From Culex pipiens pallens (Eukaryota; Arthropoda; Insecta; Diptera; Culicidae): 64,000 nt of DNA. Location: the NCBI RefSeq assembly GCF_016801865.2, contig NC_068939.1:42137114-42201113 (forward strand), in the 5' to 3' direction. The position numbers were made by a program, and so were the translations under genes. The notes under the pieces are model-generated. The model made no database searches and had not been told where the DNA came from. It saw only the letters and a program-made list of their open reading frames with translations. Shown piece by piece: positions 1-11,490 of this stretch; positions within the stretch are counted from its first letter, which is position 1; every line of letters begins with the position of its first letter.

Positions 1-1030
1 TCAAAATATTGGATTTTGGTCATATTTTGGGTTTCTATTAAAATAATTATCATTAAAATGCATGATGATTTTTTTAAATGTCTTTTTACCGATATTTCAT
101 GCGCGAGAGAGGAGAGAACTGTGCCTTCCGATCATGTCTCTTGACGAGCGTCAGAAGATTTTTTTTTATGAAGATTCTTCCATCGCTGCTCTTAACAATT
201 TCGTCTGTTGTCTGCTATCTTGTGACTATCTTTGGAATAATACTAATCTCTCCGGAAACTATTCAATTTATTTCATAAAAAATAATTTAATTATTAAATA
301 CTAACTTAAACTCTTTTGTCAAAAGTTCAGTCACTTTCACCTACTCGGGCTCTTAGAAAACGTTCTCCACACGCTCCATGCTCGTCGTCATCGTAGCCGG
401 TCCGTTCTCCTGCTTGTGGTGCTGCTACTGTGCTCATCCGCGCGTTGACGATGATTCTACTCGCCACGGCTGCCCAACCGTTGGTGAACCCCTCGCCATA
501 GTCGTTTCCAGCACTGCTGTTGGGCCCAAATCGCAAGCAGATCAACCCGTCAGAACCGGCCGCAAAGTGGTGAAACCGTCATCATCATCATCATCATCAT
601 CAGCTACCGGCAACATATGGTGTGTATTGCTGACTGGGCTGGCTGAGCTGATTGGGTTGGGAAAATTGGCGGTACCTACCGTAAAGCCCGCGTATAAAGA
701 TGATGAGGAGCTGTGAAGAGTTGAAGGTGGAGCGAGCAAATTAATCGGAAGAAACAAACACCAGTAGCAACAACTCCGGCCAGCAGGGGCAAACAAGCGG
801 GGATTGGGAAGCGATTTGAGTTTTCTTGGTTTTGGAGTTTTGGATTTGCGGGTGCGCGCATCCCACCGTTATTCGCCGACCGCGATGCTGCTGGCGCGCG
901 AGCGAGCACGCGGTGTCACTCAACAGGAAGGCAAGACTGGACAAGAAACGGCAAAGGGGTGCGTAAGGTGCGTCCACGTGGGACTGTGGCATGTGTTGCA
1001 TTTGGCAGTGTTGCCAGGACAACTTGACTG
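1..1030. other. Unassigned sequence with a GC-richer island
   Basis: The first ~350 bases are AT-rich and unrecognised. The opening resembles a stretch near 14992-15060 built on the words 'catattttgggttt', which suggests an interspersed repeat. From about 350 to 1030 the sequence is GC-richer and includes a (TCA)8 run at 579-602. A 112-codon frame on the plus strand (378-716) has no recognisable domain, and its Ser run is only the TCA repeat. I see no convincing gene here; a conserved non-coding or intronic segment is possible. Confidence 0.4.
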
Positions 1031-1968
1031 ATATTCTTTTTAAGAGATTTTTTTTATCTTGCTATGGCGTTATTATTTTTGTGTTTGTTCAAAAATGTTG
1101 TTTCAAAAATTTACGTGTTCTTTTCAATTAGGATGGTTTTGTTCTTATGAAGTTGACACTATTTATTTGCTCTTAAATGTACTGTTTATGAAAACAAAAA
1201 TATGATTAAAATGAGAAATCAATATAGCTTCTTGTACAATAGTAAGTCTTTCAATCCATCATTTCGTCTTCATCGAGACGTCTCGTAAAACCCGAAAGCA
1301 ATGCAAATCATTTTATCGCCCATCACCAACATCCAAAAACTGACCCCACTTAGAAGAAGTCCTAATCGCACCCTACTTCCTTTCTCTTGGTTTCCCTTTT
1401 CTCTAGTAGCCAGTATAAGCGACTAGCCTGAGATTTTTTCCCCAGCGTGAAAAATCTGTCCCGCCTGCGTTTATATACGCTGAAGCATAATAAATATCGA
1501 TAAAATAGCCAGACTTTCGGACACCAGAAGTTTATTGATTGGAACATTCTTTTTTGTTTCTTCTCCGTTTCCGGCGATTCTGCTAAGAACTACTTTATAC
1601 TTGGCTAGTTCTAGCTTGCAGTTCGGCTTGGAGATACTAGCGCACGAGTTGAGATCGATTACGATGGCTATCAGAGGTCAATGAATTCGCAATCAATTCC
1701 ACGCGTTGGATTATGTGTTTTTTTTTTTGCTGGCAAATTCGTTTGAGCAATAAAAATTGGGATGCCAACATGGACTGGCTCTTTCGACAGTTTTTAATCA
1801 ATTGAGTGTTGGAAAAACAACACACCAGACTAAGCTATCAGATAACGTAAAGTTTTCCAACCGTTTTATTGAATATTGACAAATTCTAAGTAAGGCGCTT
1901 AGGAAGAAAAAGATTTTTTTTAATTTTTGGTGAGCGATTTCATTAAAAGAAATCTTGAAATTCCACAT
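1031..1968. other. No feature recognised
   Basis: AT-rich sequence without long open frames, clear inverted termini or tRNA-like boxes. It ends where the heptamer array starts. Confidence 0.4.
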
Positions 1969-2389
1969 CAAAAAACAAAAAACAAAAAACAAAAAACAAA
2001 AAACAAAAAACAAAAAACAAAAAACAAAAAACAAAAAACAAAAAACAAAAAACAAAAAACAAAAAACAAAAAACAAAAAACAAAAAACAAAAAACAAAAA
2101 ACAAAAAACAAAAAACAAAAAACAAAAAACAAAAAACAAAAAACAAAAAACAAAAAACAAAAAACAAAAAACAAAAAACAAAAAACAAAAAACAAAAAAC
2201 AAAAAACAAAAAACAAAAAACAAAAAACAAAAAACGAAAAACAAAAAACAAAAAACAAAAAAAAAACAAAAAATAAAAAAACAAAAAACAAAAAACAAAA
2301 AACAAAAAACAAAAAACAAAAAACAAAAAACAAAAAACAAAAAACAAAAAAAAAACAAAAAACAAAAAACAAAAAACAAAAAACAAAAA
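1969..2389. repeat. (CAAAAAA)n heptamer microsatellite, ~420 bp
   Basis: About 60 near-perfect copies of a 7-base unit (one C and six A). A few interruptions occur around 2235 and 2258-2281 and again near 2347. Because 7 is not a multiple of 3, every frame of the array repeats the same seven-residue Lys/Thr/Asn/Gln pattern. That creates long spurious frames on both strands. Confidence 0.97.
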
Positions 2390-2629
2390 TATAATAATGC
2401 CTTACCAAGACAAAAAAAATATCTAAAGAAGAGTATCAGTGAAGTTGTTTGTTTATTTAACCTGGCAACACTGCCAAATGCAACACATTCCAACTTGGTT
2501 TATAACTAGATTTAATGAATATTGTTTTTAATTATTATGTTTTAGAAGGATCCTTTATAGAAAAAAATATCAAATGTGTTGGAAACACAAAAATGGGCAC
2601 GAGCTTGTCCATGCATTTATTTTTAAATA

Positions 2630-2873
2630 TTAACAAGCCTTACCCGACAAACTTCGTGTTGTCATTTTTTCGCTCCTTGACGTTTTTAGCCTCCTGTGAT
2701 CAACATTTGATTTTACGCAACTTTTCCCATACAGTCTGCAGATCTTCCGGAATCGGTTCCAGAGTGGCCAAAGTTGCAACTTTTTAGCGTAAGAACCTTC
2801 CTTGGGCTTATACGAACCCAACGCAGCAAAGAGCGCTCCGATCCGACTTTCCGTTATCAACTGATGCGCGTTC
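2630..2873 (-). pseudogene. Possible decayed exon, unidentified
   Basis: On the minus strand the upstream part reads well in one frame (ITESRIGALFAALGSYKPKE). The downstream part reads better in another (LATLEPIPEDLQTVWEKLRK, then a stop, then NDNTKFVG). It ends at a plausible donor (G|GTAAGG near 2640). The frame switch and internal stop suggest a broken protein-coding fragment. I do not recognise the family. It could equally be chance, because the segment is short and flanked by AT-rich DNA. Confidence 0.25.
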
Positions 2874-3148
2874 GAACAAAACCGTCGAAATTTTATATAT
2901 ATATAGATTAATTAAATATTAAGTAAGGTTACTTTTTTATTATGCTTGAAACTATGACTTACAAGAACATAGAAATTTAGAAATGATTTTCATTAAGTGT
3001 CACGTTAAAAATTGTTGAACAAAGTTTATAGTTGATTGTAAAAAACACAAAATTAAGTATTAAGGTACATTCTGCAATTTTAGAGAAGATTTTCAAGGTT
3101 ATTTTTACATTTTTAATGTTTTTAATATTTCATGTTTTGCAACTATGG
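2874..3148. other. AT-rich spacer, nothing recognised
   Basis: Low-complexity AT-rich DNA between the possible decayed exon and the foldback element. Confidence 0.4.
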
Positions 3149-3150
3149 TA

Positions 3151-5122
3151 CCGTCAGTGGGGGTGAATATGGGTCAAAAAACGATACACCTCTCGTAATT
3201 TCTTAATAACAAAAACAATTGAAATAACATCGAAAATCATTCAACGTAGATTTGTTCTTAGATAGTTTACTAACAGTTTCCCAAAATATGGTGGATTTGA
3301 TGAACACTACCTTAAATGCCAATAGTTTGAAAATTTACCCAATCTCACCCCTTAGAGGGGGTGACATTGGGTCAAATGGAACTAAAATGATGCTCAAATA
3401 CAACGAAATGGTACAAGGGTAATTCTCCGCCAACTCACACAGCAGTTGCCCCGACCCCTCTTCGATTTGCGTGAAACTTTGTCCTGAGGGGTAACTTTTG
3501 TCCCTGATCACGAATCCGAGGTCTGTTTTTTGATATCTCGTGACGGAGGGGCGGTACGACCCCTTCCATTTTCGAACATGCGAAAAAAGAGGTGTTTTTC
3601 AATAATTTGCAGCCTGAAACGGTGATGAGATAGAAATTTGGTGTCAAAGGGACTTTTATGTAAAATTAGACGCCCGATTTGATGGCGTACTCAGAATTCC
3701 GAAAAAAACGTATTTTTCATCGAAAAAAACACTAAAAAAGTTTTAAAAACTCTCCCATTTTCCGTTACTCGACTGTAAAAATTTTTGGAACATGTCATTT
3801 TATGGGAAATTTAATGTACCTTTCGAATCTACATTAACCCAGAAGGGTCATGTTTTCATTTAGAACAAAATTTTTCATTTTAAAATTCCGTGTTTTTTCT
3901 AACTTTGCAGGGTTATTTTTTAGAGTGTAACAATGTTCTACAAAGTTGTAGAGCAGACAATTACAAAAATTTTGATGTATAGACATTAGGGGTTTGCTTA
4001 TAAATATCACGAGTTATCGCGATCTTACGAAAAAAAGTTTTGAAAAAGTTGGTCGTCATCGATCATGGCCGTTCATGGTCACCCGCGACAGACACGGACG
4101 ACGAAACAAAGTGAAACGCAAAAAGTAACTTTTTCAAAACTTTTTTTCGTAAAATCGCAATAACTCGTGATGTTTATAAGCAAACCCCTTATGTCTATAT
4201 ATCAATTTTTTTGTAATTGTCTGCTCTACAACATTGTTACACTCTAAAAAATAACCCTGCAAAGTTAGAAAAAACACGAAATTTTAAAATGAAAGATTTT
4301 GTTCTAAATGAAAAAATAACCCTTCTGGGTCAATGTAGATTCGAAAAGTACATTAAATTTCCCATAAAATGACATGTTCCAAAAATTTTTACAGTCGAGT
4401 AACGGAAAATGGGGGAATTTTTAAAACTTTTTTAGTGTTTTTTTCGATGAAAAATACGTTTTTTCGGAATTCTGAGTACGCCATCAAATCGGGCGTCTAA
4501 ATTTACACAAAAGTCCCTTTGACACCAAATTTCTATCTCATCACCGTTTCAGGCTGCAAATTATTGAAAAACACCTCTTTTTTCGCATGTTCAAAAATGG
4601 AAGGGGTCGTACCGCCCCTCCGTCGAGAGATATCAAAAAACGGACCTCGGATTCGTGATCAGGGACAAAAGTTACCCCTTAGGACAAAGTTTCACGCAAA
4701 TCGAAGAGGGGTCGGGGCAACTTTTCCCGATTTCGTGTGAGTTGGTAGAGAATTACCCACAAACAAGTCATCCAACAGTGTTTCTTGTTCGAGGGAATCG
4801 TATTGACATGCTACAATGTTTGAAGTGAAGATTTTCAAACATTTGAGTAGTTTTCGAGCAATTCCAACAAAAATATTTGAAAAATGATTTTTCGAGAGGT
4901 CATTTTTGGCCAAAAACGTACCTCAACTTTAGACAGCTGCCAAAATAACAGGATTTGTTCTAGGAACGAGATTTTTCAGCAAAGTCATCTTAAGATGTCC
5001 CCTACACAACTTTTTTAACAGAATTCAGTTTGATTGAGAAGAACCTGAGAAATGGTAAAATCCGTAAACAATCACTTTGACCCAATCTCACCCCCCAGAC
5101 CCAATGTCACCCCAACTGACGG
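3151..5122. mobile_element. Foldback DNA transposon with TA target duplication, 1972 bp
   Basis: The element is flanked by TA on both sides (3149-3150 and 5123-5124). It has inverted termini starting CCGTCAGTKGGGGTGA and ending in the reverse complement. Its interior is a large palindrome with arms of roughly 3420-4052 and 4125-4760 around a ~70-bp centre at 4053-4124. The terminal word GGGGTGACATTGGGTCA recurs inside the left end (3358-3376) and twice at the right end (5085-5115), as expected for reiterated transposase-binding sites. TA target use suggests a Tc1/mariner-like non-autonomous family. There is no transposase. The mirrored open frames at 3435-3647 and 4519-4740 are the two arms of the palindrome read on opposite strands. 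Confidence 0.85.
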
Positions 5123-5124
5123 TA

Positions 5125-6779
5125 CCTGAGAAAATTGCATTTTTTAACGTAAAAAATCACTAAGCCATTAACTTCTAACAATATTTTCAGTGGCCTTATC
5201 TAAATTTAAAACAAATATTTTCAAAGATTTCTTTGGTGATTTAGTTACTTCAACTGCATAAAACGTTGAAGTATCGAATAAATCTCTAGAATTTCTCATA
5301 AAAACTAGACATTCAACAGAAAGCGATTTCCCCTAACGCGTTTACATCATCAAATTTTTCGCAGTTTTCCATCCCGTTTAGCAATCACACCATCATCGCC
5401 GCGTCGGCTAAACTTTGTTTATCAAACCCAACGGCAAATACGCACTAAAACAACAATTCTGTCGTATTGCCATCAGACGGCTTTACTCTAAACATGTTTT
5501 TAGTGTACGCAAACAGGGTAGTTTTTCGGCTCCTCTAGTCGAAAACATATTTTTCTCACGCACTATCACGGTGACGCCGACATTTCTCCGGTGGGGGGAA
5601 ACACCCCTTTTTTCGCAGACGGGTGCAAAAAATTACCCTGCGATGAGGTGCGGGAAAGGGTGGCGAGCTGAAGGCGACTAAGTGAAGAAAATATTATTCT
5701 TGGTTGTTTTTGAAAAAGGTTGAAATAAAAGTGTGATTACTTTAAAAAGAGAAGTTAAAAAAATAAAAAAAGGCGATGTCGATAAGGAAAGTTTGAACCA
5801 ACATTGTTAAAGACCATTTTCAAAAGTTTGGAAAGATGTTTTCGGGCAGAAATCCCAATACGCAAGATACGCGACCCGATTGTATTAGCCGGGCCGCCAA
5901 TCTTTTGGAAATTTCGCTGAGCTCGAGGAAAAAGTTGTACGCCTTTTTGGCAGTAGTCTGTCGTAGTTGATTTCGGGCCGATGATAATGTATATTTATGA
6001 GGCTAGTTTGCCATCAGAAGCCGGGTCTTAACTATACAATAACAGCCCGCCACGGCTACGATGACATTGTTGAGTGGATAGTAAAGTTTGTGTAAAAAAA
6101 TGCTGAGCACATCCCGAACTTCGTCTCCTAGATAGCTCTCCCAAGAAGCTATTAGGAACCGGCGGCGGCGTCTGGTTCAAAGGACGCTACAAGGTTATGC
6201 CTCGCGTAAGGACCAATATCTGATTGGCAAAGAGTGTAGACAACAACGCCCAGAACTGTCGTAAGTTATCCTCGCAGACTACAAATATTGTTGTCTCCAG
6301 GCCAGACTACTTTTGATGAGTTTGTACTAGCTGATTGGTTGATATCCAAACCATCCCACTTGGGGGGCTTGTCTTGGAAGACAATTTATAAGAAGTTATT
6401 TATTCAGAAAAAAAAGTTTGAAAAACAAGCCCCGCTATTAATTTTCCTAACACATTACAAACAAGTTGTTGTTACAACTGGTGATTTTCTAGGAACTGCA
6501 GAGTTTGTATTCTAAATTGTAAACGGCGACCGCAAGACGCTGCTTCTAATTCACTTAGAAGATCCGCCAATTTGTTTGGGTTTTAGCTTTTCCGCGAACT
6601 CTTCTCTCTTGGAATAGACTGAAGTCGGGGGGCCGGTTGGAGTCACTATCTTGTTCACCTTTGAACGGCTCAAACTACGTTAATGAAACGTGATGTGAGC
6701 ATGGGCGTAGAGTTTATGTTGTAACAAACTAATTTAAAAGTTTCAATAAATCCAAAAAAATACATGAAAATAAGCAAGA
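5125..6779. other. Unassigned stretch
   Basis: A GC-richer patch lies at about 5380-5690, with an 88-codon frame and no known domain. Further patches at 5830-6680 look like decayed sequence without intact frames. I see no terminal repeats or RNA boxes. Confidence 0.35.
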
Positions 6780-7500
6780 AAACCAAATGAGCAATTCTCT
6801 ACAAAATCAGCCGATTTTGAACATTTTATTTTTTTAATTTTTTTATTTGGCTCAAACTTTGTGGGGGCCTTCCCTATCACCAAATAAGCCATTTTGTTTC
6901 ATGGGTTCCCCCATACAAATCTAATTACAATTTTGGCAGCTGTTCATTAGGGTGGTCCAAATCCGGGCTTTTTTGGGGCTGCCCCCTGAAATCATAGATT
7001 GACCCTTCACTAGGCTAAATTTCAAATTTGAGCTCATTCTGACCACGGGAACCCCTCCCTCTAATCGCTTGAAGTTTGTATCGGAAAAATCGTCAAAATA
7101 TATGGAGAAAAGCAACTGTTTCAGTTTTTTACCTGTGGAGGGCGCAATAATCGTCCAATCTTTATCAATTCTCAGATGTAAAACCTTCCTTAAATTTCGA
7201 ACAACTTTCCCGAAGACACCTTTATAGTATTTTTTCTCAAAAGTTATTAGCTTCCAAAAAGGATAGTTTTTGCGCCCCAAAAAAGCCCGGATTTGGACCA
7301 CCCTACTGTTCAAACAAAAATGGTAAGTAAATATTCGAAAATCTGTAACTTTTCAAGGATTTTTTTAATTGATTTGGTGTCTTCGGCAAAGTCCTCATAC
7401 CTATTGATGAGGACTATTCAGAAAAAATCTACATGGATGTTTTTGTTTTTTTTTTTTTGCAAAAGATCAATTTACCAAAATCAGTATTTTTTTATTTTTT
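6780..7500 (+). repeat. Interspersed repeat copy, split by a MITE
   Basis: The segment includes 'ctcaaactttgtgggggcc' followed by 'cccccatacaaat' and 'ttggcagctg'. Diverged copies of this order of words occur near 9390-9640 and 11090-11490 (opposite strand) and 41210-41345 (same strand). This is therefore a dispersed family with at least four members here. A MITE (6950-7303) sits inside this copy. No coding capacity is seen, so the class is unknown. Confidence 0.6.
6950..7303. mobile_element. MITE, TA target duplication, 354 bp
   Basis: The termini are GGGTGGTCCAAATCCGGGC and its reverse complement, flanked by TA at 6948-6949 and 7304-7305. The inverted match extends about 30 bp, through the run of T and GGGGC. 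The TA target and lack of a transposase point to a non-autonomous Tc1/mariner-like element. It is inserted in a dispersed repeat copy (6780-7500). A 130-codon minus-strand frame covers it but is only the MITE sequence. Confidence 0.9.
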
Positions 7501-7894
7501 GTGTTTTTTATATGTTTTAGGAGACAAAACCCCGCATCTGTTAAGCCATTCAGAATAATGGACCAAAATTTAATTAAGACTAACATTTCTTGCTTATTCT
7601 TGTCTTGATTTAAAAAAAATCGAAATGTGAAATATCAACATTAGAAAATGAAGGGTTGTTTGGATGAGACTTAAAAAAAATCAAATTTCCTGTTTCTTTT
7701 TCTTTTATCCACTGTACCTCAGCAACCAATGGTCCAATCTTCAATGTTTCTTAGACAAAATTATGGGAAATTTTCTGAACATCGCTTCGCTTCGCTAGGA
7801 GACGGTGATTTCAGCAGATTGCAGACTGGATTTTCGCCATGTGATGTGATGATTGTCTAAGCCCAAGTTGCCTAGGAATCGATAATTGGGAATA
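7501..7894. other. AT-rich spacer, nothing recognised
   Basis: No open frame, inverted termini or RNA boxes that I can support. Confidence 0.4.
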
Positions 7895-8050
7895 GGCGTC
7901 ATCCATAAAGTATGTCACGCTCTAGGGGGGTAGGGGGGGTCTGAGCAAGTGTGACATTGCGTGTTATAAGTATAGGAAAAGCGTGACAAAGGGGGGGAGG
8001 GGGGGTAAATTTTGGCTGATTTTAGCGTGACGTACTTTATGGATGAAGCC
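7895..8050. mobile_element. Short MITE, 156 bp, G-rich centre
   Basis: The left end GGCGTCATCCATAAAGTA pairs with the right end TACTTTATGGATGAAGCC. The inverted match continues through GTCACGCT. Both sides carry ATA, a possible 3-bp target duplication. The centre holds two poly-G stretches (7924-7940 and 7991-8007). One terminus of the same family appears at 18184-18221, so this is a dispersed family. Confidence 0.8.
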
Positions 8051-8296
8051 ATAGCACCAATTCCACCTGAACCAGATTCTCACCACCATGGCAGCCGTCC
8101 ATTGCCGGCCGCTCCCATCTCCACCGCGCTCCAGGGTCAAGGAAAGGGATTTGGAAGACGGGAAGTGTTGATGCTCCACTTTTTTCAGAGTATTAAGGGA
8201 AAATCTCCACGGTATCCCCAAGTAAGTTTCGCTTGGAGTTGGACGGTTTTTGGGAAGATGAATGGTCTGAGGAGCCACCCTAGGCGAGTGGTATTA
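8051..8296 (+). other. Possible exon-like segment, unidentified
   Basis: This GC-rich stretch stays open on the plus strand from inside the preceding MITE. It reads PPEPDSHHHGSRPLPAAP and further on KGKSPRYPQ, ending near a donor-like AA|GTAAGT at about 8220-8225. The minus strand is also open (104 codons). With no recognisable domain and both strands open, coding status is undecided. Confidence 0.2.
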
Positions 8297-8450
8297 TGGG
8301 AAATTTTCTGAACTATCGAAAAAAAAAAATTCAGGAATGGAGAATCATGGACACTTTAAAAAAAATAAAAAAAACGGAATTTTTCGCTCAGAAATTAATT
8401 TTGAATATTTTGAAAACGGTGCACTTAATCAAAAACTTTGTAAAGTACTT
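8297..8450. other. AT-rich spacer
   Basis: Nothing recognised. The last four bases (ACTT) are the candidate target duplication of the next MITE. Confidence 0.4.
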
Positions 8451-9092
8451 CGTCAGTTGTGTGCTATCTTGTGACAACGACCATTTAGTACTTTTCGAGA
8501 AAATCAATTTTTAAAGTTTGTTGGTAAATAATTTCAAAACTATGAATGATAGAGCCAAACTTTTTGAAGCAATCGGTTCGTATACTATCGCTTAACAAAC
8601 GCTCCAAGTTCTAATCTAATTTGGTTACACCAGTTAAAAGATACAGTAAATTATGTAATCAAAAATCTGAAAAGCACGTGTCACAAGTGTGTTTCGAAAG
8701 TAAAATTGTACTACGTGTCACAAGTGTGCACAGAATTCCCATACAAACTAAAATAAGCTCGAATCAATGGTTTAATCGACTTAATCAGTATATTTTTATG
8801 AACAAAAGGTTGCATTGCCTTAAGAAAGTATGTGTGTACATAAATTTGTGAAAAACAAGAAATTTTTTCCATATTTTCCAACAACATGTATGACGTGTCA
8901 CAAGTGTGCACGCTCATTTTGATGATAAATTGGTCTATGTCACAAGTGTGTATTGCGATATCCGGGAAACGGAAGCGAGTTTCCAAAATCGGGTTAAAGC
9001 ATCTTGTAGTGTTTGTTAAGTATAGCAAAACGTCTTCATTAACTCATTTTCGACCAAAATGGTCTATGTCACAAGATAGCACACAGCTGACG
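8451..9092. mobile_element. 642-bp MITE with reiterated terminal motif (copy 1)
   Basis: The inverted termini are CGTCAGTTGTGTGCTATCTT and its complement (CGTCAGCTG at the right). A possible 4-bp target duplication ACTT lies at 8447-8450 and 9093-9096. Inside, the word GTCACAAGTGTG recurs at about 8679, 8717, 8897 and 8939, a variant of the terminal GTCACAAGATAG. These may be reiterated transposase-binding sites. A second copy of exactly the same length lies at 49113-49754. Short frames are shared by the two copies but show no transposase features. Confidence 0.85.
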
Positions 9093-9667
9093 ACTTGTCG
9101 ATTGCAAATTCGATTTTACATTAAAAAAATATGTCAAAAGATTTAAAGTGTTGGATTTAAATTTTATAAGAAAAAATCATACCTCGTCGGCAAACTTTTG
9201 GTTCATACTTATGAATGGCTCAGTAGTATAGCCAGAATTTTGGTTCGGGGAGGGGCTGGAAGAAGATTTTTTTCTTCTTTTCTTCTTCTTCCTCTCTCCC
9301 ATATGTCTTCCAAAAATTTCGGGGAATTTAAAAATCACATTTTTTACCATGAACCTTTTTTTTTTAAATAGTCCACATCAATACCTACAACTTTGCCGAA
9401 TACATCAAATCAATCAAAAATTCCTGGAAAATTGACAGATGTTTGAATATTTACGTATCATTATTCATACAGAAATGCCAGCTGCCAAAATTGTATGGAG
9501 ACTTTTATGGGTTAACCAATGAAACAAAATTACTTCTTTGGTCACAGGGAACGCCCCCACAAAGTTTGAGCCGAATCAAAAAATATAAGTAAAATCCATT
9601 TCCGGGTTTGGTGGAGAATTGCTCAAATGTAAATATAAAGGTAACATAATATTGTTAATTAACTAAT
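9093..9667. other. Spacer with a dispersed-repeat copy (9390-9640, minus)
   Basis: A pyrimidine tract (C/T-rich) lies at 9266-9300. From about 9390 to 9640 the minus strand carries the same ordered words as the dispersed repeat at 6780-7500 ('gctgccaaaattgtatgg', 'cccccacaaagtttgag'). No gene is seen. Confidence 0.5.
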
Positions 9668-9925
9668 CAAATGAGATAAGACTACATTAAGATAGATTAG
9701 ATAAGATAAGATTAGGTTAGATCAAGTTAGACTAGATTAGAACTAATTAGATTAGAAAAGATAAAATTAGATTAAATTAGATAAGATTAAATTCGGTTAG
9801 ATTAGATGAGATCTGATTAGATAATATTAGAATAGATTATTCCAGATTAGATTAAGTTCGGTAAGACAAGATTTGGATAAGATTAAAATAGACGAGATCA
9901 GGTAAGATAAGATGAAGTTAAATGA
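9668..9925. repeat. Degenerate (GATTA/GATAA)n simple repeat
   Basis: About 260 bases are dominated by imperfect copies of 'gattagataagattaga' with many substitutions. It is an old decayed microsatellite. Confidence 0.85.
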
Positions 9926-11089
9926 AGTATAAAAAAATCGAGTCATATTAAAAATACGAAAAAAATTAAACCAAATTGTTTTACACCTTTAGACAACAAA
10001 TTTAAAATTAAGGACGCCCCTGAATTTCGCCAAATATCAAAGAATATCACACCGTGGCGCCGATTCCAAGCCGGCCCGGCGTCGCGACGCGCTTGGTTTC
10101 GCTAAACGTTTGCACCTCTTTCTGTTTTGGTTTTCCATTCTGCGGCGCACATTTCGCGGGAACTAATCAAGCCAGCCAGGGAAAACGGGAGAAAATTCGC
10201 ACAAACAAACTCACCTTACTGTGCTGTCGAAAGTAGGGTTGTGATTTTTAGAACATATTTTTATTTGCCGGATTCATTGAATTTTGATTTGATAAATCTC
10301 AAAAATTGTAAAATGTTTTCCCATCTCAACTAAGCTTATGTCAAAAATCGCAATTTTTTTTAAACCTGCCGTAGCCGTTCGTTGGTTAGCTCATTGGTCA
10401 ATTTGGGGAGCTGACACATGGTTTTCCTTGGGGAGAAGTGCGCTAAATAAATAAATTCGCAACTGGGTGGTGTAATTTATGAGGTGCGTACTGAAATTAA
10501 GCATTTATATGCTGGGGGACTGTAGGCAAACGCGTAAGCAGCACACAATATTAGAGAAATGCAGGCCGGCTAGCTTGAATTGGCGTCCCTAGACAGGATG
10601 CCAGTGACGCCACTTGGGTTTTTTGGTCATCATCGCTGTTAGGATGAATGACGGTGCTAATCAGGTGCTAAGCTCAGGTAATAAGTATGACGCACTAGAT
10701 TTTGCTGACCTTTTGGTGACGAATTAATTGGCTTGGTGAAAATAAACACATTAAAGAGTGATTTATTGTTTCAACCTTTTCTAGTAATTCAGCTGGTGGT
10801 TGTGATCGTGCTTTCCTGGCGATTGAACATTATTGGCTAAATTGAGTTCGGGACTCCTCAACCAAACTAAACCAAATTTCCAGACAAAGCACAGATTGCT
10901 TATTCAAAGAGAACTAATCTGTTATCAATATTAAATAAATATATTTGGTGAAATTTTCTGATCAGTAAATCAATGAGAATATTTCAAAAAATGTGTATTA
11001 CTTTCGAAGGTAAAGCTTAATTTTATTGTGTTGAATTATTTTTTGTCCAGGTTTTCGATATTTTTTAAAAACACGATTTAAAAAAAAAT
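9926..11089. other. Unassigned; GC-richer islands at 10050-10240 and 10550-10700
   Basis: Two GC-richer patches interrupt AT-rich DNA. Open frames of 60-68 codons at 10054-10333 show no domain. I see no inverted termini or Pol III boxes. Confidence 0.35.
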
Positions 11090-11490
11090 ATCTCCTAAAC
11101 CAAATTTTTCACCCCCTAAACATATTTAAAAAATAAAATTCAGCAAAATTAAAAATTTGTACGTATGAATTGGGAATTTTACATTTAGTGATAAAATGTT
11201 TTAAAAAAATCTTATTTTTTTCCGCGTATTTTTTTTTTTCAAAAGTCCTAATTGCAACCTACAATTATACCGAAGACACAAATCCTTTCTCAAGATGCAG
11301 AATTTCATACATTTAAATACCCATTTTGTTTGACGAGCCACTGAAATTGTATGGAGACTTGCATGAAAAAAAAAAATAATGGTGCAAAATAATTTCTTTT
11401 GACATAGGGCATGCATACACAAAGTTTCATCCAAATCAAAAATTACAAAGATTAGTCGATGTTCGAAGTCGTAGTGAACCACTCATATGT
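11090..11490 (-). repeat. Dispersed repeat copy
   Basis: This matches the order of words of the family at 6780-7500, in opposite orientation ('ttgtatggagacttgcatg', 'cacaaagtttcatccaaatc', then 'gtgaaccactcatatg'). It is diverged and non-coding. Confidence 0.5.

Noticed and set aside
378..716. 112-codon plus frame with a Ser run
   Set aside because: The Ser run is a (TCA)8 microsatellite and the rest has no recognisable domain.
1927..2509. Long frames of repeated KTKNKKQ or FCFLFFV residues on both strands (up to 231 codons)
   Set aside because: They are the heptamer microsatellite (CAAAAAA)n read in different frames, with no sequence outside it that looks coding.
3435..4740. Two similar peptides starting MTPNFYLITVSGCKL on opposite strands
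   Set aside because: They are the two arms of one foldback element, not duplicated genes.
8012..8311. 99-codon frame as a gene
   Set aside because: Its first part is the MITE terminus at 8012-8050. The rest is open on both strands without a domain, so it is kept only as a low-confidence segment.
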